This document shows positions 1 through 8,700 of a stretch of DNA of 64,000 nt, piece by piece. A program made the position numbers and the translations under genes. How positions within the stretch are numbered: the first letter of the stretch is position 1; the number at the start of each line of letters is the position of its first letter. The DNA is taken from the NCBI GenBank assembly GCA_013823565.1, contig PNMI01000002.1, positions 1 to 64,000 of the forward strand, in the 5' to 3' direction. Origin of the DNA: Sphingobacteriaceae bacterium (lineage in GTDB: Bacteria; Bacteroidota; Bacteroidia; B-17B0; Aurantibacillaceae). The notes below the pieces were generated by a model. It searched no databases. It had not been told where the DNA came from and worked only from the letters and a program-made list of their open reading frames with translations.

Positions 1-1033
1 TTGTAATGGCTCCAGATGGATTACTGATTACTGTACCTCCTGTAGAACTAGTAATAACACAATAGTAATAAAGTGTTCCAACTGTTGTTGTTGGTGGCGT
101 GTATGAATTTGTAGTTAATGATGAAGAATTGGTAGCAACTACAATACCTCCCGAATTACTATTAATTGTATTACTATACCAAGTATAATTTGTTATTGTT
201 CCAGTTGTTACAGAAACACTTGTAGTTAAAGGAGTAATCGTTGCATTTTCACAAGCACTTGCTGCAAGTGTAGATGGCTGTGTTATAATATTTATTCCCT
301 GATCAACTAAAATATATAATTTTTTTGTAGTATAGCTTGGCGCATTACTCATAAAAGTCCAATCGGGGTGAGCATTAAGTGTATTAGTTCCAATTCCTAA
401 TTCATCTGTACTTCCATTCATAAAAGAATTATAGGCAAACAATGTTTGAGAAGCACCATAATTATGAACTTGAAAAGATCCATGACAATTTGAACCAGGA
501 CTATAAGTATCATTAAAATCATAATTCCCACTATTCCCACCAATTACTCCTAAACCTAACCCTGTACCGTAACAATCAGGCCAAATTTCTAAATTACCAT
601 TTACATTAACTGTATTGGTAATACCAGAGCCAACACTTGAATAAACATTCATACCAGTAACTTGTTGCTGAAAAATGATTCCTGAATTCGCATATGGAAT
701 ACCTAACTGAGCGTTTGTGGTATTAAATTTATTCATAGAAACCCAAACCCATTTACTATCTAATTGCATAAAATAGGCTACTCTATTATAGCTAAGTCCA
801 GTAACAGTTGAGTTATTTACGGCATAGGTTATAGCTGATGCCGTAGTGAAATTACCATTATCAGGAATATCAAATTGATACATCACTCCATATTGTGAAG
901 CCTCTGGAACATTACTAGTGGCCAATACTGGCGGCGCAGGAAGCTGAGCTCCCATTTTTGCTGTAAGAAATAATAGACCAATTATTAAAAACAAATAATG
1001 ATTAAGTCTTCTTGAAATGTAGTTGTAATTCAT
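1..1033 (-). CDS. Secreted protein with Ig-like repeats, 3' end cut by window edge
   Basis: This open frame runs off the left edge, so it is missing from the ORF track. The ATG at 1031-1033 opens MNYNYISRRLNHYLFLIIGL, a basic start and hydrophobic stretch followed by GAQ, which reads as a signal peptide. The mature part begins with LPAPPVLATSNVPEASQYG. Near the edge the frame has text like ITQPSTLAASACENATITPL followed by TWYSNTINSNSGG, which resembles the Ig-like modules of long Bacteroidota surface proteins. A T9SS sorting domain is expected beyond the edge but cannot be seen. It is probably a surface or secreted adhesin; the exact role is unknown. Confidence 0.75.
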   Translation of the reverse strand, partial: MNYNYISRRLNHYLFLIIGLLFLTAKMGAQLPAPPVLATSNVPEASQYGVMYQFDIPDNGNFTTASAITYAVNNSTVTGLSYNRVAYFMQLDSKWVWVSMNKFNTTNAQLGIPYANSGIIFQQQVTGMNVYSSVGSGITNTVNVNGNLEIWPDCYGTGLGLGVIGGNSGNYDFNDTYSPGSNCHGSFQVHNYGASQTLFAYNSFMNGSTDELGIGTNTLNAHPDWTFMSNAPSYTTKKLYILVDQGINIITQPSTLAASACENATITPLTTSVSVTTGTITNYTWYSNTINSNSGGIVVATNSSSLTTNSYTPPTTTVGTLYYYCVITSSTGGTVISNPSGAIT

Positions 1034-1184
1034 AAATATATATTTTTTTTAAAAGTAGGTTTAACTTTCAGTAACTATATATGTATAAATTATCATATCC
1101 TACACATGTAAGATTTTATTAAAAACAAAAATTAAGCTATAAGGTATCGTGGAATTATTAATTAATTTTTCAAATAAACTATTT

Positions 1185-1208
1185 ATTCACCAAATACTTT
1201 TGGTGAAT
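1185..1208. promoter_or_regulatory. Perfect 10-bp palindrome in the gene 1/gldN interval
   Basis: The arms ATTCACCAAA (1185-1194) and TTTGGTGAAT (1199-1208) are perfect inverted copies around TACT. There is no T-run on either side, so it does not look like a terminator. It lies about 150 bp upstream of the truncated secreted gene and could be an operator for it. The function is inferred only from symmetry and position. The rest of 1034-1273 is AT-rich and shows nothing else I can name. Confidence 0.35.
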
Positions 1209-1273
1209 TTTAATATACTATATAAAAACTACTCATATACTTCGATGTCTTTTAATTAAATTCTATTAAATAA

Positions 1274-1303
1274 AAAAACCTCCTAATTTCTTAGGAGGTT
1301 TTT
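1274..1303 (-). terminator. Rho-independent terminator of the gldKLMN operon
   Basis: Thirteen-base arms (AAAAACCTCCTAA and its complement) around a TTTC loop form a stable hairpin 15 bp beyond the gldN stop. On the minus strand it is followed by a run of T, so it should end the gldKLMN transcript. The A/T runs on both sides would allow it to work in either direction. Confidence 0.85.
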
Positions 1304-1317
1304 AATTTTATATTAAA

Positions 1318-2175
1318 TTAGAAATGCCATAAATCATGTTCCCATCTAAAGATATCGTTCTTAATACGATCAGATTCTAACAAGGCATCTATGCCTTTCG
1401 AATAACGATCAATAGATCTATCATATACATTTGTTTCTTTTGTAGCAACAGATGAGAATTGACGTTTCCAGAATATATCTTCAAACGTTCTACGTTCTGC
1501 ATCATTCTTAGCGTTATAAACTTCATGCTTAGCAAAGAAAGGACGACAAGCAGGGAAATACGTATAAAACATATTAAAAGCTCCTAAATCTTCTTTTCCA
1601 GGTTTTAATGCATTAAAACCCATAGCCAGAATTCTAACTTCTAAAACGGATTTTTGTTTGTCAAAAAACCAATCTTCCTTCAGTTCTAATTCTGTGAAAT
1701 TACCAAAAATCCAAGTAGAATCAATCAAACCAGGTTTTCTTACCATTACAGAATTTCCATTAGCATCAAATTCTTCAACTTCTGTTGTATCACCAACAAT
1801 TACAAGTTTGTTTCTAATAGCAGACAATTCGTAAGGTTGTAAAAACTCTTCATCAACAAAAGCTATTATTTGACCAGAAAGAACATATTTTAAAACTAAT
1901 TGCATTAAAGATATTCTGCTAGTTACAGCCTCAGTAGGGTAATATAACTGATGGTTTTGTTTTTCACGCATATCTAATTTTCTCCAAACGCGTTTCTCCC
2001 AATTTACGTCGCCTTCACGAAGGTGAGTATAAGGAATAAAACGTCTGTTTGTAGAATTTTCCTTATCATAAATTCCATCTCTATAATCACCTGGTTGGAA
2101 AACTCCAGGTTGAGCTTTAACATTTAATGCCATCATTATGACTGCAAAAAATAATATACTTTTGAAATTTATCAT
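1318..2175 (-). CDS. gldN: GldN, T9SS/gliding ring protein
   Basis: GldN (PorN) is a periplasmic protein that joins GldK in the ring linked to the outer membrane in the type IX secretion and gliding machinery. The 285-residue protein has a signal peptide (residues 1-22, ending VKAQ) and the family's opening with DGIYDKEN and REGDVNWEKRVWRKLDMREK. Late in the protein it has FNMFYTYFPACRPFFAKHEVYNAKND, typical of GldN. It is the last gene of gldK-L-M-N, 30 bp after gldM, and is followed by the operon terminator. Length and position fit the family, and the identification is firm. Confidence 0.95.
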   Translation of the reverse strand: MINFKSILFFAVIMMALNVKAQPGVFQPGDYRDGIYDKENSTNRRFIPYTHLREGDVNWEKRVWRKLDMREKQNHQLYYPTEAVTSRISLMQLVLKYVLSGQIIAFVDEEFLQPYELSAIRNKLVIVGDTTEVEEFDANGNSVMVRKPGLIDSTWIFGNFTELELKEDWFFDKQKSVLEVRILAMGFNALKPGKEDLGAFNMFYTYFPACRPFFAKHEVYNAKNDAERRTFEDIFWKRQFSSVATKETNVYDRSIDRYSKGIDALLESDRIKNDIFRWEHDLWHF

Positions 2176-2205
2176 AGTAGTATGATTTTAAATTATAACT
2201 ATTAT

Positions 2206-3894
2206 CTATTTTGTAACTTTAATACCTACAGTTGTTGATGTTGTTTTTCCATCTGGTCCTTTTACTTTAGCATCAATGTATATTTTAGAACCAACATCAG
2301 CACCTTTTAAAATTGATGCAGCTGGACCGCTTAAGTTATTACCTGAACCAGACTCTTGCATTAATTTTCCTTTTGCTTTTCCTGTAACCTCATATGACAA
2401 TACAACGAAGTTAGCCTGAAAATCAAAACCATTAGCACCAGCACCTAAACCACTTACCATTCCCAACTCTCCTTTTTTCATTTCTTGAGGAGCAAATTTA
2501 CCACCAATTTTTAATTCAGGTTTTGGTAAAGGTTTTACACGGAACTTAATTGGAGGACCTTGAGATTTAACTCCATCTTTAGTTTTAGCAGAAACAGAAA
2601 CCATACATTCACCTGTTCCAGTGAAATTAAACTCATATTTACCTGCACCTTTAGGAGTAACTCTAACACCAGCGCCTGTAGCATTTACACTAATATCAGC
2701 TGGAGAAATACCCGCTGCTGCTGCAGTAACTGGATTTGGCACACCTGCATAAAATACATTCATTTGATCGGCAGAAACACTTGCTCCTGATTTAGCAACT
2801 TTATAAGCTCCCGTAAATGGGTATATCTTAAAACTTCCATCAGGATTTTTATATTTAATAACCCCTTTATATTCTTGATCACCTTCTCCTCCAGTTGGAG
2901 CTTTATATTTACCTTCTCCTCCAGCAAGATCAACTTTTGTTCCTGTCAATGGTCTATTAGCTGTAATGGCTGCAGCCGCACTTGCAGAGTCAATTCCAAC
3001 CCAAATTTCCATATCTCCAGCTGCTAATTTAGAAGAAGAAGCTGCTAGGAAAATGTCTGCTTCGTAAGGTTGACCAGCTGCAATGTATGAAGATGGAGCA
3101 ACAACACGAGCTTTAATCGCATCAAATTTAATTGCTAATTTTCCACTAGCTCCAGAGAATACTTGTAATACTTCAGCTTCAACGTTTTTTAAATCCGTTT
3201 GAAACTTGTTTAAATTTGTATAAACAGCCGCTAAAGGTAAGTGGTAGAAATTATCCATTTCCCAGTTGTATTTTACACCATCTTCATCACGATTACTATC
3301 AGTTGGTTTAATAGAAGCAAATTTCTTTTTAATACCTTGGTAATCATCATCTAAGAATTTAGTTTTAGGGTCTTTTTGCATCGCATCAACCATTGCAACT
3401 AATTTGTCATGTAAGCCACTCATTTTCATACGTAACTCGTATGCTGTAAATGCACCTTTCTCTGGATTTTTAGGTTCACCTAAACCTAACATGTGACTAG
3501 GCATATCATAGTCATCAATTTTATCCATTCTACGTAAATTCAATGTATCGGCAATTTTCTCGTTTTCTAAAGCTGTTGGCTCTGTATGAGCAACAATTTT
3601 AGCTCTTAGTTCGCTAATATACTTATCTACTTCTGAAATTAATTTTTGAGCTTCTAATGCTTTTTCATAGTATGGTTTTGCTGCTGCATTACCACCAATA
3701 GAAGCTTCGAAAGCTTTAGTTACACGTGTATTGTTTTCTGTTAAATTTTGCTTTGATTTTACTAAACTTTCGTTTACAGATAAATAACCCTGTAAAATTT
3801 GTTTAGAAACGTTCATCGCCAAAAGTGCGGTAAGTACAAGGTACATCATACCAATCATCTTCTGTCTTGGGGTTTCTTTTCCGCCACCTGCCAT
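2206..3894 (-). CDS. gldM: GldM, T9SS/gliding motor protein
   Basis: GldM (PorM) is anchored in the inner membrane by one helix and reaches across the periplasm. With GldL it forms the proton-driven motor that powers T9SS secretion and gliding. The 562 residues start with the hallmark MAGGGKETPRQKMIGMMYLV, with the transmembrane helix at about residues 14-33. A helical region follows, then several beta domains, including one near the C terminus with the text PPIKFRVKPLPKPELKIGGK. It lies between gldL and gldN. A strong hairpin separates it from gldL. Confidence 0.96.
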   Translation of the reverse strand: MAGGGKETPRQKMIGMMYLVLTALLAMNVSKQILQGYLSVNESLVKSKQNLTENNTRVTKAFEASIGGNAAAKPYYEKALEAQKLISEVDKYISELRAKIVAHTEPTALENEKIADTLNLRRMDKIDDYDMPSHMLGLGEPKNPEKGAFTAYELRMKMSGLHDKLVAMVDAMQKDPKTKFLDDDYQGIKKKFASIKPTDSNRDEDGVKYNWEMDNFYHLPLAAVYTNLNKFQTDLKNVEAEVLQVFSGASGKLAIKFDAIKARVVAPSSYIAAGQPYEADIFLAASSSKLAAGDMEIWVGIDSASAAAAITANRPLTGTKVDLAGGEGKYKAPTGGEGDQEYKGVIKYKNPDGSFKIYPFTGAYKVAKSGASVSADQMNVFYAGVPNPVTAAAAGISPADISVNATGAGVRVTPKGAGKYEFNFTGTGECMVSVSAKTKDGVKSQGPPIKFRVKPLPKPELKIGGKFAPQEMKKGELGMVSGLGAGANGFDFQANFVVLSYEVTGKAKGKLMQESGSGNNLSGPAASILKGADVGSKIYIDAKVKGPDGKTTSTTVGIKVTK

Positions 3895-3934
3895 ATTCTT
3901 GAGTTTTTTTTAGATTAAAATTTAATGATTTAAA

Positions 3935-3970
3935 TTAAGTGAACGAAAGAAAAATCTTTCATTCACTTAA
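3935..3970 (-). promoter_or_regulatory. Intercistronic hairpin between gldL and gldM
   Basis: Fifteen-base arms (3935-3949 and 3956-3970) pair with a single mismatch, which can be a G-U pair in one orientation, around a 6-base loop. The hairpin starts 20 bp beyond the gldL stop and ends 41 bp before the gldM start. No T-run follows it on the minus strand, so full termination is unlikely. It could act as a partial terminator or a 3' stabiliser that sets the gldL to gldM ratio. That role is inference. Confidence 0.55.
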
Positions 3971-3989
3971 CTATTAGTGGATTTATATA

Positions 3990-4787
3990 CTATTTGTTAA
4001 AGTTCATAGCACCTAACATGTTACCATAGATAGTATTAAGCGCTGTTAAATTAGTAGATAATTGAGCCATTTCAGCACGATATTTCTTAGTATCGTCAAC
4101 TGAATCATGTAAATTTTTCATTAAATCTGCTAAACCATCATAGAACTTCTCAGTAGCCTCTAAGTGAGTACGAGAACCTTGTAATTGTAATTCGTAAGTA
4201 GCGTTTAAAGCTGATAAATTTTTAGAAACACTATTTAATGAAGCTCCAATTGAAGAACCTGCATCATTAGATTCTGCTAAACTAGCGATTGAATCTGCTG
4301 CTTTACTATAAGTATCAGCTAAATGAGATACATTTTTAGAAGCTGATTTCACGCTATCAACGTATTCGTTAGTAGCTACAGTTGCATTGCTGATATCACC
4401 AATTTTATTAGCGCTATCACTTAATGAACGCATTCCTGTACCTAAGCTTTCAATTAATTCAGGTCCAATTTTAGCCTCAGCTAACATTGCATCTAATTGT
4501 GCAGAAACTGGTAAACCACTTTCTAATTTATGTGAATCGTCTTCATGACCACCCATACCACCTAATTCAGGGTATGCTAATGTCCAATCATACTCTTCAT
4601 GAGGAATATCTATTGCGAAAAGACAGAATAAAACGGCTTCAGTACCTAGACCACCAATTAAGGCTGCAGAAGCACCTGGCCAGTGCATGATTTTAAATAA
4701 TGCTCCAACGATTACGATAGCCGCACCAAAGCATGATGCTAAGTGTAAATACTTTTTAAAACCGGTTACTTTAGGAAGTTTGCTCAT
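3990..4787 (-). CDS. gldL: GldL, T9SS/gliding motor membrane protein
   Basis: GldL (PorL) is the inner-membrane stator-like partner of GldM. Two helices are visible at about residues 15-34 and 39-58. They carry ALFKIMHW and GLGTEAVLF, so Lys32 and Glu50 occupy the places of the charged intramembrane residues that the family needs for proton-driven motion. The long C-terminal part (residues 100-265) is a cytoplasmic helical region rich in Ser, Asn and Leu. The 265-residue length is somewhat above some GldL proteins. The gene sits between gldK and gldM, behind an unusual A/C-rich leader. Confidence 0.95.
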   Translation of the reverse strand: MSKLPKVTGFKKYLHLASCFGAAIVIVGALFKIMHWPGASAALIGGLGTEAVLFCLFAIDIPHEEYDWTLAYPELGGMGGHEDDSHKLESGLPVSAQLDAMLAEAKIGPELIESLGTGMRSLSDSANKIGDISNATVATNEYVDSVKSASKNVSHLADTYSKAADSIASLAESNDAGSSIGASLNSVSKNLSALNATYELQLQGSRTHLEATEKFYDGLADLMKNLHDSVDDTKKYRAEMAQLSTNLTALNTIYGNMLGAMNFNK

Positions 4788-4877
4788 AGCTGTTTGTTTT
4801 TGTTTAGTTAGTGATTGTTTTGTTGTTTGTTGGTTGTGTTTTTATTTTACGTGTTTGTGTTTTCTTTTTAATAACTA

Positions 4878-6422
4878 CTAAATTTCATCTCCTTTTGAAC
4901 GACCTAAATAAGTCATTACATTACGGAAACCAATATAACACTTAGCAGTATCTTGATATTCGTATGTTCTAGAACTAACTTGTAAATAATAACCTACATC
5001 TTTCCAAGAACCTCCACGAATTACTTTACGTTTTAATACGTTAGCATCTTTATCTTGTGCTTCGTAAACATAGTCAGGGTTTAAGTCATGTGCGAAATCA
5101 TAAGCCGATTCATCAAATGCATTACTTGTCCATTCAGAAACGTTTCCAGCCATACAGTATAAACCGTAATCATTAGGATTGTAAGAGTAAATATATACAG
5201 AGTGGAAACCACCGTCATCAATATAAGAACCTCTCATTGGTTTAAAGTTTCCTAAGAAACATCCTCTAGCGTTACGAATATAAGGACCTCCCCAAGGATA
5301 CGGAGATAAATCGTTACCACCACGTGCTGCATATTCCCACTCAGACTCAGTTGGTAAACGGAAATCATTTACAATAGTCATTCCATTTCCAATTAAGAAG
5401 TTATTTAATAAGTTTGAACGCCAAATACTGAATGCGCGAGCTTGTTTCCAAGTAATACCTACTACCGGATAATCATCATAAGCTGGATGCCAGAAGTACA
5501 TATTAGTCATTGGTTCATTAAATGAATATGTGAAATCATGAACCCAAGCTAATGTATCAGGATAAACATTAATCACATCTTTTAAAATGAATACTGAACG
5601 GTCAACTCCCTTACGCTCACGAGGAACATAATTACCTTGCCCTACAGATACTTGATCATCAACATTGTAAGTACCTAATGTTTTTGGATCTTTTCCTGGA
5701 TCTCCTACAGCAGTAGAAGGTTGTCCTGGAGTTCCATTTTGTCCATCATTTAAATGAACACCATTAATATATTCAGCTTTTTTATACTCATGTGCTGCAT
5801 CCTGAATATCTAATGATTTTTGAGGAATGAAACGATTATTTTTAGAAGCTGCTAAACGGATATCAATTCTATAATATTCATAATTTAATTTACGAGAATC
5901 GATTTCTTTACGGTTATAAAAACGCTCTCCTTCTGGTAAATACATTGGTTGTAAGTCTAAACGATAATCTTCATCATCGCTATCCCACTTAATTTTCTCG
6001 TCCCAATTAATATATGGGTCTTGTAAATTATTATCGCCTTTGTAGATAGGCCACATAGCTAAGAACTCCTCTTGAGGAATTTGGAAACTCTCAGCGTCAG
6101 GGTTTGATCCAAATGCTAATAATTTACGAGCAATAGAATCACGAACCCAGTGAACAAACTGACGATACTCATTATTAGAGATTTCTGAATCATCAATATA
6201 AAATGCTTGAACAGAAACCATTTTAGATTTAGCTGTATGAGCCATGGTGATTTCTTCGTCGCTAGGCCCCATATGGTAACTTCCCATAGGAATGTATAAG
6301 GTACCGAACGGATCTGGTTGAAACCATTGCTCTCTACCCGCAACGCCCACTAACTCACCTTCTTTCTTGTTACAACCAGTAACAACGGCGATAAACGAAG
6401 CTAATACAATCAGTTTTTTCAT
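4878..6422 (-). CDS. gldK: GldK, T9SS/gliding outer-membrane ring lipoprotein
   Basis: GldK (PorK) is the lipoprotein partner of GldN in the periplasmic ring. The signal sequence MKKLIVLASFIAVVTGC places a lipobox Cys at residue 17. The rest has the sulfatase-modifying-factor (FGE-like) fold, shown by FYIDDSEISNNEYRQFVHW, PVVGITWKQARAFSIW, RLPTESEWEYAARGG, MAGNVSEWTSNAF and VIRGGSWKDV. GldK proteins use this fold structurally and are not known to generate formylglycine. At 514 residues it is a normal-to-long member. It is the first gene of gldKLMN, with a 180-bp upstream gap after the PorP/SprF gene that may hold its own promoter. Confidence 0.95.
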   Translation of the reverse strand: MKKLIVLASFIAVVTGCNKKEGELVGVAGREQWFQPDPFGTLYIPMGSYHMGPSDEEITMAHTAKSKMVSVQAFYIDDSEISNNEYRQFVHWVRDSIARKLLAFGSNPDAESFQIPQEEFLAMWPIYKGDNNLQDPYINWDEKIKWDSDDEDYRLDLQPMYLPEGERFYNRKEIDSRKLNYEYYRIDIRLAASKNNRFIPQKSLDIQDAAHEYKKAEYINGVHLNDGQNGTPGQPSTAVGDPGKDPKTLGTYNVDDQVSVGQGNYVPRERKGVDRSVFILKDVINVYPDTLAWVHDFTYSFNEPMTNMYFWHPAYDDYPVVGITWKQARAFSIWRSNLLNNFLIGNGMTIVNDFRLPTESEWEYAARGGNDLSPYPWGGPYIRNARGCFLGNFKPMRGSYIDDGGFHSVYIYSYNPNDYGLYCMAGNVSEWTSNAFDESAYDFAHDLNPDYVYEAQDKDANVLKRKVIRGGSWKDVGYYLQVSSRTYEYQDTAKCYIGFRNVMTYLGRSKGDEI

Positions 6423-6602
6423 AGTGCTTTTGTTTAGTTTTTAAGCTAGTGAAATTTTTGTAATGGATTTCATTTTGCTTTCTTGTTGTTTATAATCCCA
6501 ATCTTTGTTTTTAGTGACACTTTGCTTTATTAACAAGTTATGAACATGTAAAAATAAAGATTGTAAGGGACTTAAACGGTCTTTTTTTTAAAAGGTTACA
6601 AA

Positions 6603-7580
6603 TTAATCTAAAAATCTTGCGTTTTGGTAAGAAGTTACTTTAGGAGTCTTCTTCACATTGAAGCAATATCCTAAGCTAATTTCATGAGTACCAGAACTAT
6701 AACCTTTAATTTTTGATGTAGTTAAGTCGTAAGAATAACCAGCTCTTAAGCTTTTATCTTTTAAGAATCTATAGCCAATCATTGGTGCAATCGCATCTTG
6801 CATACGATAAGAAACACCAACAGATAAAGTTTTATTCCAGATATATGTTAAATTAACATCTAATTGAGTTGATGCTGCATCAGATTTAACTTTAACATTT
6901 GGTTGAATTGCATGCTCTTGAGTTAAATCAAAAGTGTATCCTCCAACTATATAATAGTGACGAGCTAATGCGTATTTAACTTGTGCATCAGCTTTGATAT
7001 CTTGAGCTGCTAAGTGAGTTGAAGAAATACCCACATACATTTTATTAGCAATTGAATAAAAAACACCAAAACCAAAATCATAACTTAATTTATTTAAGCC
7101 AGAATTTGTTGCAACGTTTGTGCCAGTTCCTGAAGTATAAGCAGGAATTGAAGGATCATAAGCTCCAGTTCCGTCTGGAGTAATCCAAGTACCATTAAAC
7201 TGCTTTTGCAAAATACCACCATCAATACCAACACCTAAAACACCAGCGCCAATATGACGATTGTATGATAAAGCTAAACGTGCAAATAAAGATTTATCAA
7301 ACCCAATTTGATCGCTCATCACGTTTAAACCAATAGCTAAAGGTAATTGACCAATTGGCATATCAAAACTTAATAAACCAGTTTTTGGTGCGCCAGGGAA
7401 ATTAACCCACTGTTGACGGTATAAAACGTTAGCACAAATGGCTTCGCTTGTACCAGCATAACCAGGATTGTAAATCAATTTATTATGCATAAACTGAGTG
7501 AACTGCGGATCTTGCTGAGCGAACGAAACGCTAGTGATTGCTGCTAATGCAACAGTTAGTGTGGTAAAAATTTTCTTCAT
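6603..7580 (-). CDS. PorP/SprF family T9SS outer-membrane protein
   Basis: PorP/SprF proteins are outer-membrane beta-barrels that work with T9SS and with type B (CHU_C) cargo. The signal peptide (residues 1-21, ending SFAQ) is followed by the family opening QDPQFTQFMHNKLIYNPGYAG. Further hallmarks are RQQWVNFPGAPKTGLLSFD and alternating strands up to GYRFLKDKSLRAGYSYDLT near the C terminus. It lies directly upstream of gldK, a common arrangement, so it probably serves the core machine. The second copy in this window is at 11930-12889. The identity of the family is sure; its partner is not. Confidence 0.9.
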   Translation of the reverse strand: MKKIFTTLTVALAAITSVSFAQQDPQFTQFMHNKLIYNPGYAGTSEAICANVLYRQQWVNFPGAPKTGLLSFDMPIGQLPLAIGLNVMSDQIGFDKSLFARLALSYNRHIGAGVLGVGIDGGILQKQFNGTWITPDGTGAYDPSIPAYTSGTGTNVATNSGLNKLSYDFGFGVFYSIANKMYVGISSTHLAAQDIKADAQVKYALARHYYIVGGYTFDLTQEHAIQPNVKVKSDAASTQLDVNLTYIWNKTLSVGVSYRMQDAIAPMIGYRFLKDKSLRAGYSYDLTTSKIKGYSSGTHEISLGYCFNVKKTPKVTSYQNARFLD

Positions 7581-7863
7581 GTTATACCAATTTGTTTTTA
7601 GTTTTTTGTTAAGTATAGTTAAAATACCTAGGGTACTAAGTTATAGCATATTTATTAAAAATCAAACTTTTTGAACTTTTTTTTGTTAAAAATCATTTTT
7701 TTACAGAAATAATCCAAAATTAACATCTTTGCATTTTTGAAAATTTCAGACACTCTGCAAAAAAACAAAAAAAGAATATTTAAACATTTATTATTTCATA
7801 AGTTAAAATGAACAAAAATAGAAACTGTTTGTACTTTTATAAAGTTTATTTAAATCAAGAAAC
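7581..7863. other. Divergent intergenic region between PorP/SprF and cyclase genes
   Basis: This 283-bp AT-rich gap must hold the promoters of both divergent genes. On the minus strand TTTG (7663-7666) and TATAACTT (7638-7645), 17 bp apart, are a weak match to the Bacteroidota TTG/TAnnTTTG promoter. I found no convincing match on the plus strand. No terminator, repeat or small gene is visible. Confidence 0.3.
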
Positions 7864-8613
7864 ATGATAGCTTCTATATTTCATAAGGGTAAAGATTATA
7901 AAATAGATTTGTTTCAACCTATTGATATTTCGATACCACTTAGCACAGATAAAAATTGTGTGAGTGCATGGTATGTTGAGCCGATGAAATTAGAACCTGT
8001 TACAAATGGAGAATGGATTGGAGATGTGAGTAAAGGTGGTTCTGTAAATTTTAGAAATATAATTTTTAATCCTCACGGAAACGGCACACATACTGAGTGT
8101 GTAGGACACATTAGTAAGGAATTTGTAACTATTAATCAATGTTTAAAACAGTTTATGTTTTTAGCAGAAGTAGTGACACTATTACCAACTCAAATTGAAA
8201 ATGGAGATTTCGTCATCACAAAAAAACAACTGGAAATTGTGTTAGAAAATTCGAAACCAGAAGCAATTGTTGTTAGAACTTTATCTAATGGTTTAAATAA
8301 ATTAACCACACAATATTCCAACACAAATCCACCATACATTTTAGAAGAAGCCATTTTATTTTTAAACGAAATTGGCGTTCAACATTTGTTAATTGACATG
8401 CCTTCTATTGACAGAGAAAATGATGAAGGAAAATTATTAGCGCACCATGCTTTTTGGCAATATCCAAATAATACTCAATTTCAAAAAACGATAACAGAAT
8501 TTATTTATGTGCCTAATGAAATAAATGACGGGACATATATTTTAAACTTACAAATTGCAAGTTTTGAAAACGATGCTAGTCCGAGTAAACCTATTTTGTA
8601 CAAGATATTTTAA
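7864..8613 (+). CDS. Cyclase-family (kynurenine formamidase-like) metal hydrolase
   Basis: The protein belongs to the putative cyclase family (PF04199), metal-dependent hydrolases that include bacterial kynurenine formamidase. The metal-binding signature is visible as NPHGNGTHTECVGHI at about residues 75-89, and HLLIDMPSIDREND with LLAHHAFW occurs later. The 249-residue length fits. It has no signal peptide and is probably cytoplasmic. The gene stands alone between the T9SS region and ispG, so the context does not show the substrate. Formamidase activity is possible but not shown. Confidence 0.8.
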   Translation: MIASIFHKGKDYKIDLFQPIDISIPLSTDKNCVSAWYVEPMKLEPVTNGEWIGDVSKGGSVNFRNIIFNPHGNGTHTECVGHISKEFVTINQCLKQFMFLAEVVTLLPTQIENGDFVITKKQLEIVLENSKPEAIVVRTLSNGLNKLTTQYSNTNPPYILEEAILFLNEIGVQHLLIDMPSIDRENDEGKLLAHHAFWQYPNNTQFQKTITEFIYVPNEINDGTYILNLQIASFENDASPSKPILYKIF

Positions 8614-8620
8614 AAAATAA

Positions 8621-8685
8621 TGTCCCGAAGATATCGCAAATCTTCACAGATAAAAATCAGCGAGAATCTATGAAATCTCAGGGCA
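8621..8685. repeat. Imperfect palindromic intergenic repeat, copy 1
   Basis: About 65 bp starting TGTCCCGAAGATATCGCA can fold on itself, because its second half is an imperfect reverse complement of the first. The same element occurs in reverse orientation at 34191-34255, where the sequence reads back as TGTCCCACGGATTTCGCAGA. It fills almost the whole gap between the cyclase gene and ispG. It is probably a dispersed Bacteroidota repeat that may also act as a transcript 3' end. Confidence 0.7.
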
Positions 8686-8700
8686 AAAATAATATAATAG

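Noticed and set aside
2560-2790. Plus-strand ORF opposite gldM
   Set aside because: It is a shadow of the gldM frame with a low-complexity Ser/Asn/Cys-rich translation.
4487-4881. Plus-strand ORFs opposite gldL and its leader
   Set aside because: They are shadows; the second is a product of the T/G-rich leader with a Cys/Phe/Leu-rich translation.
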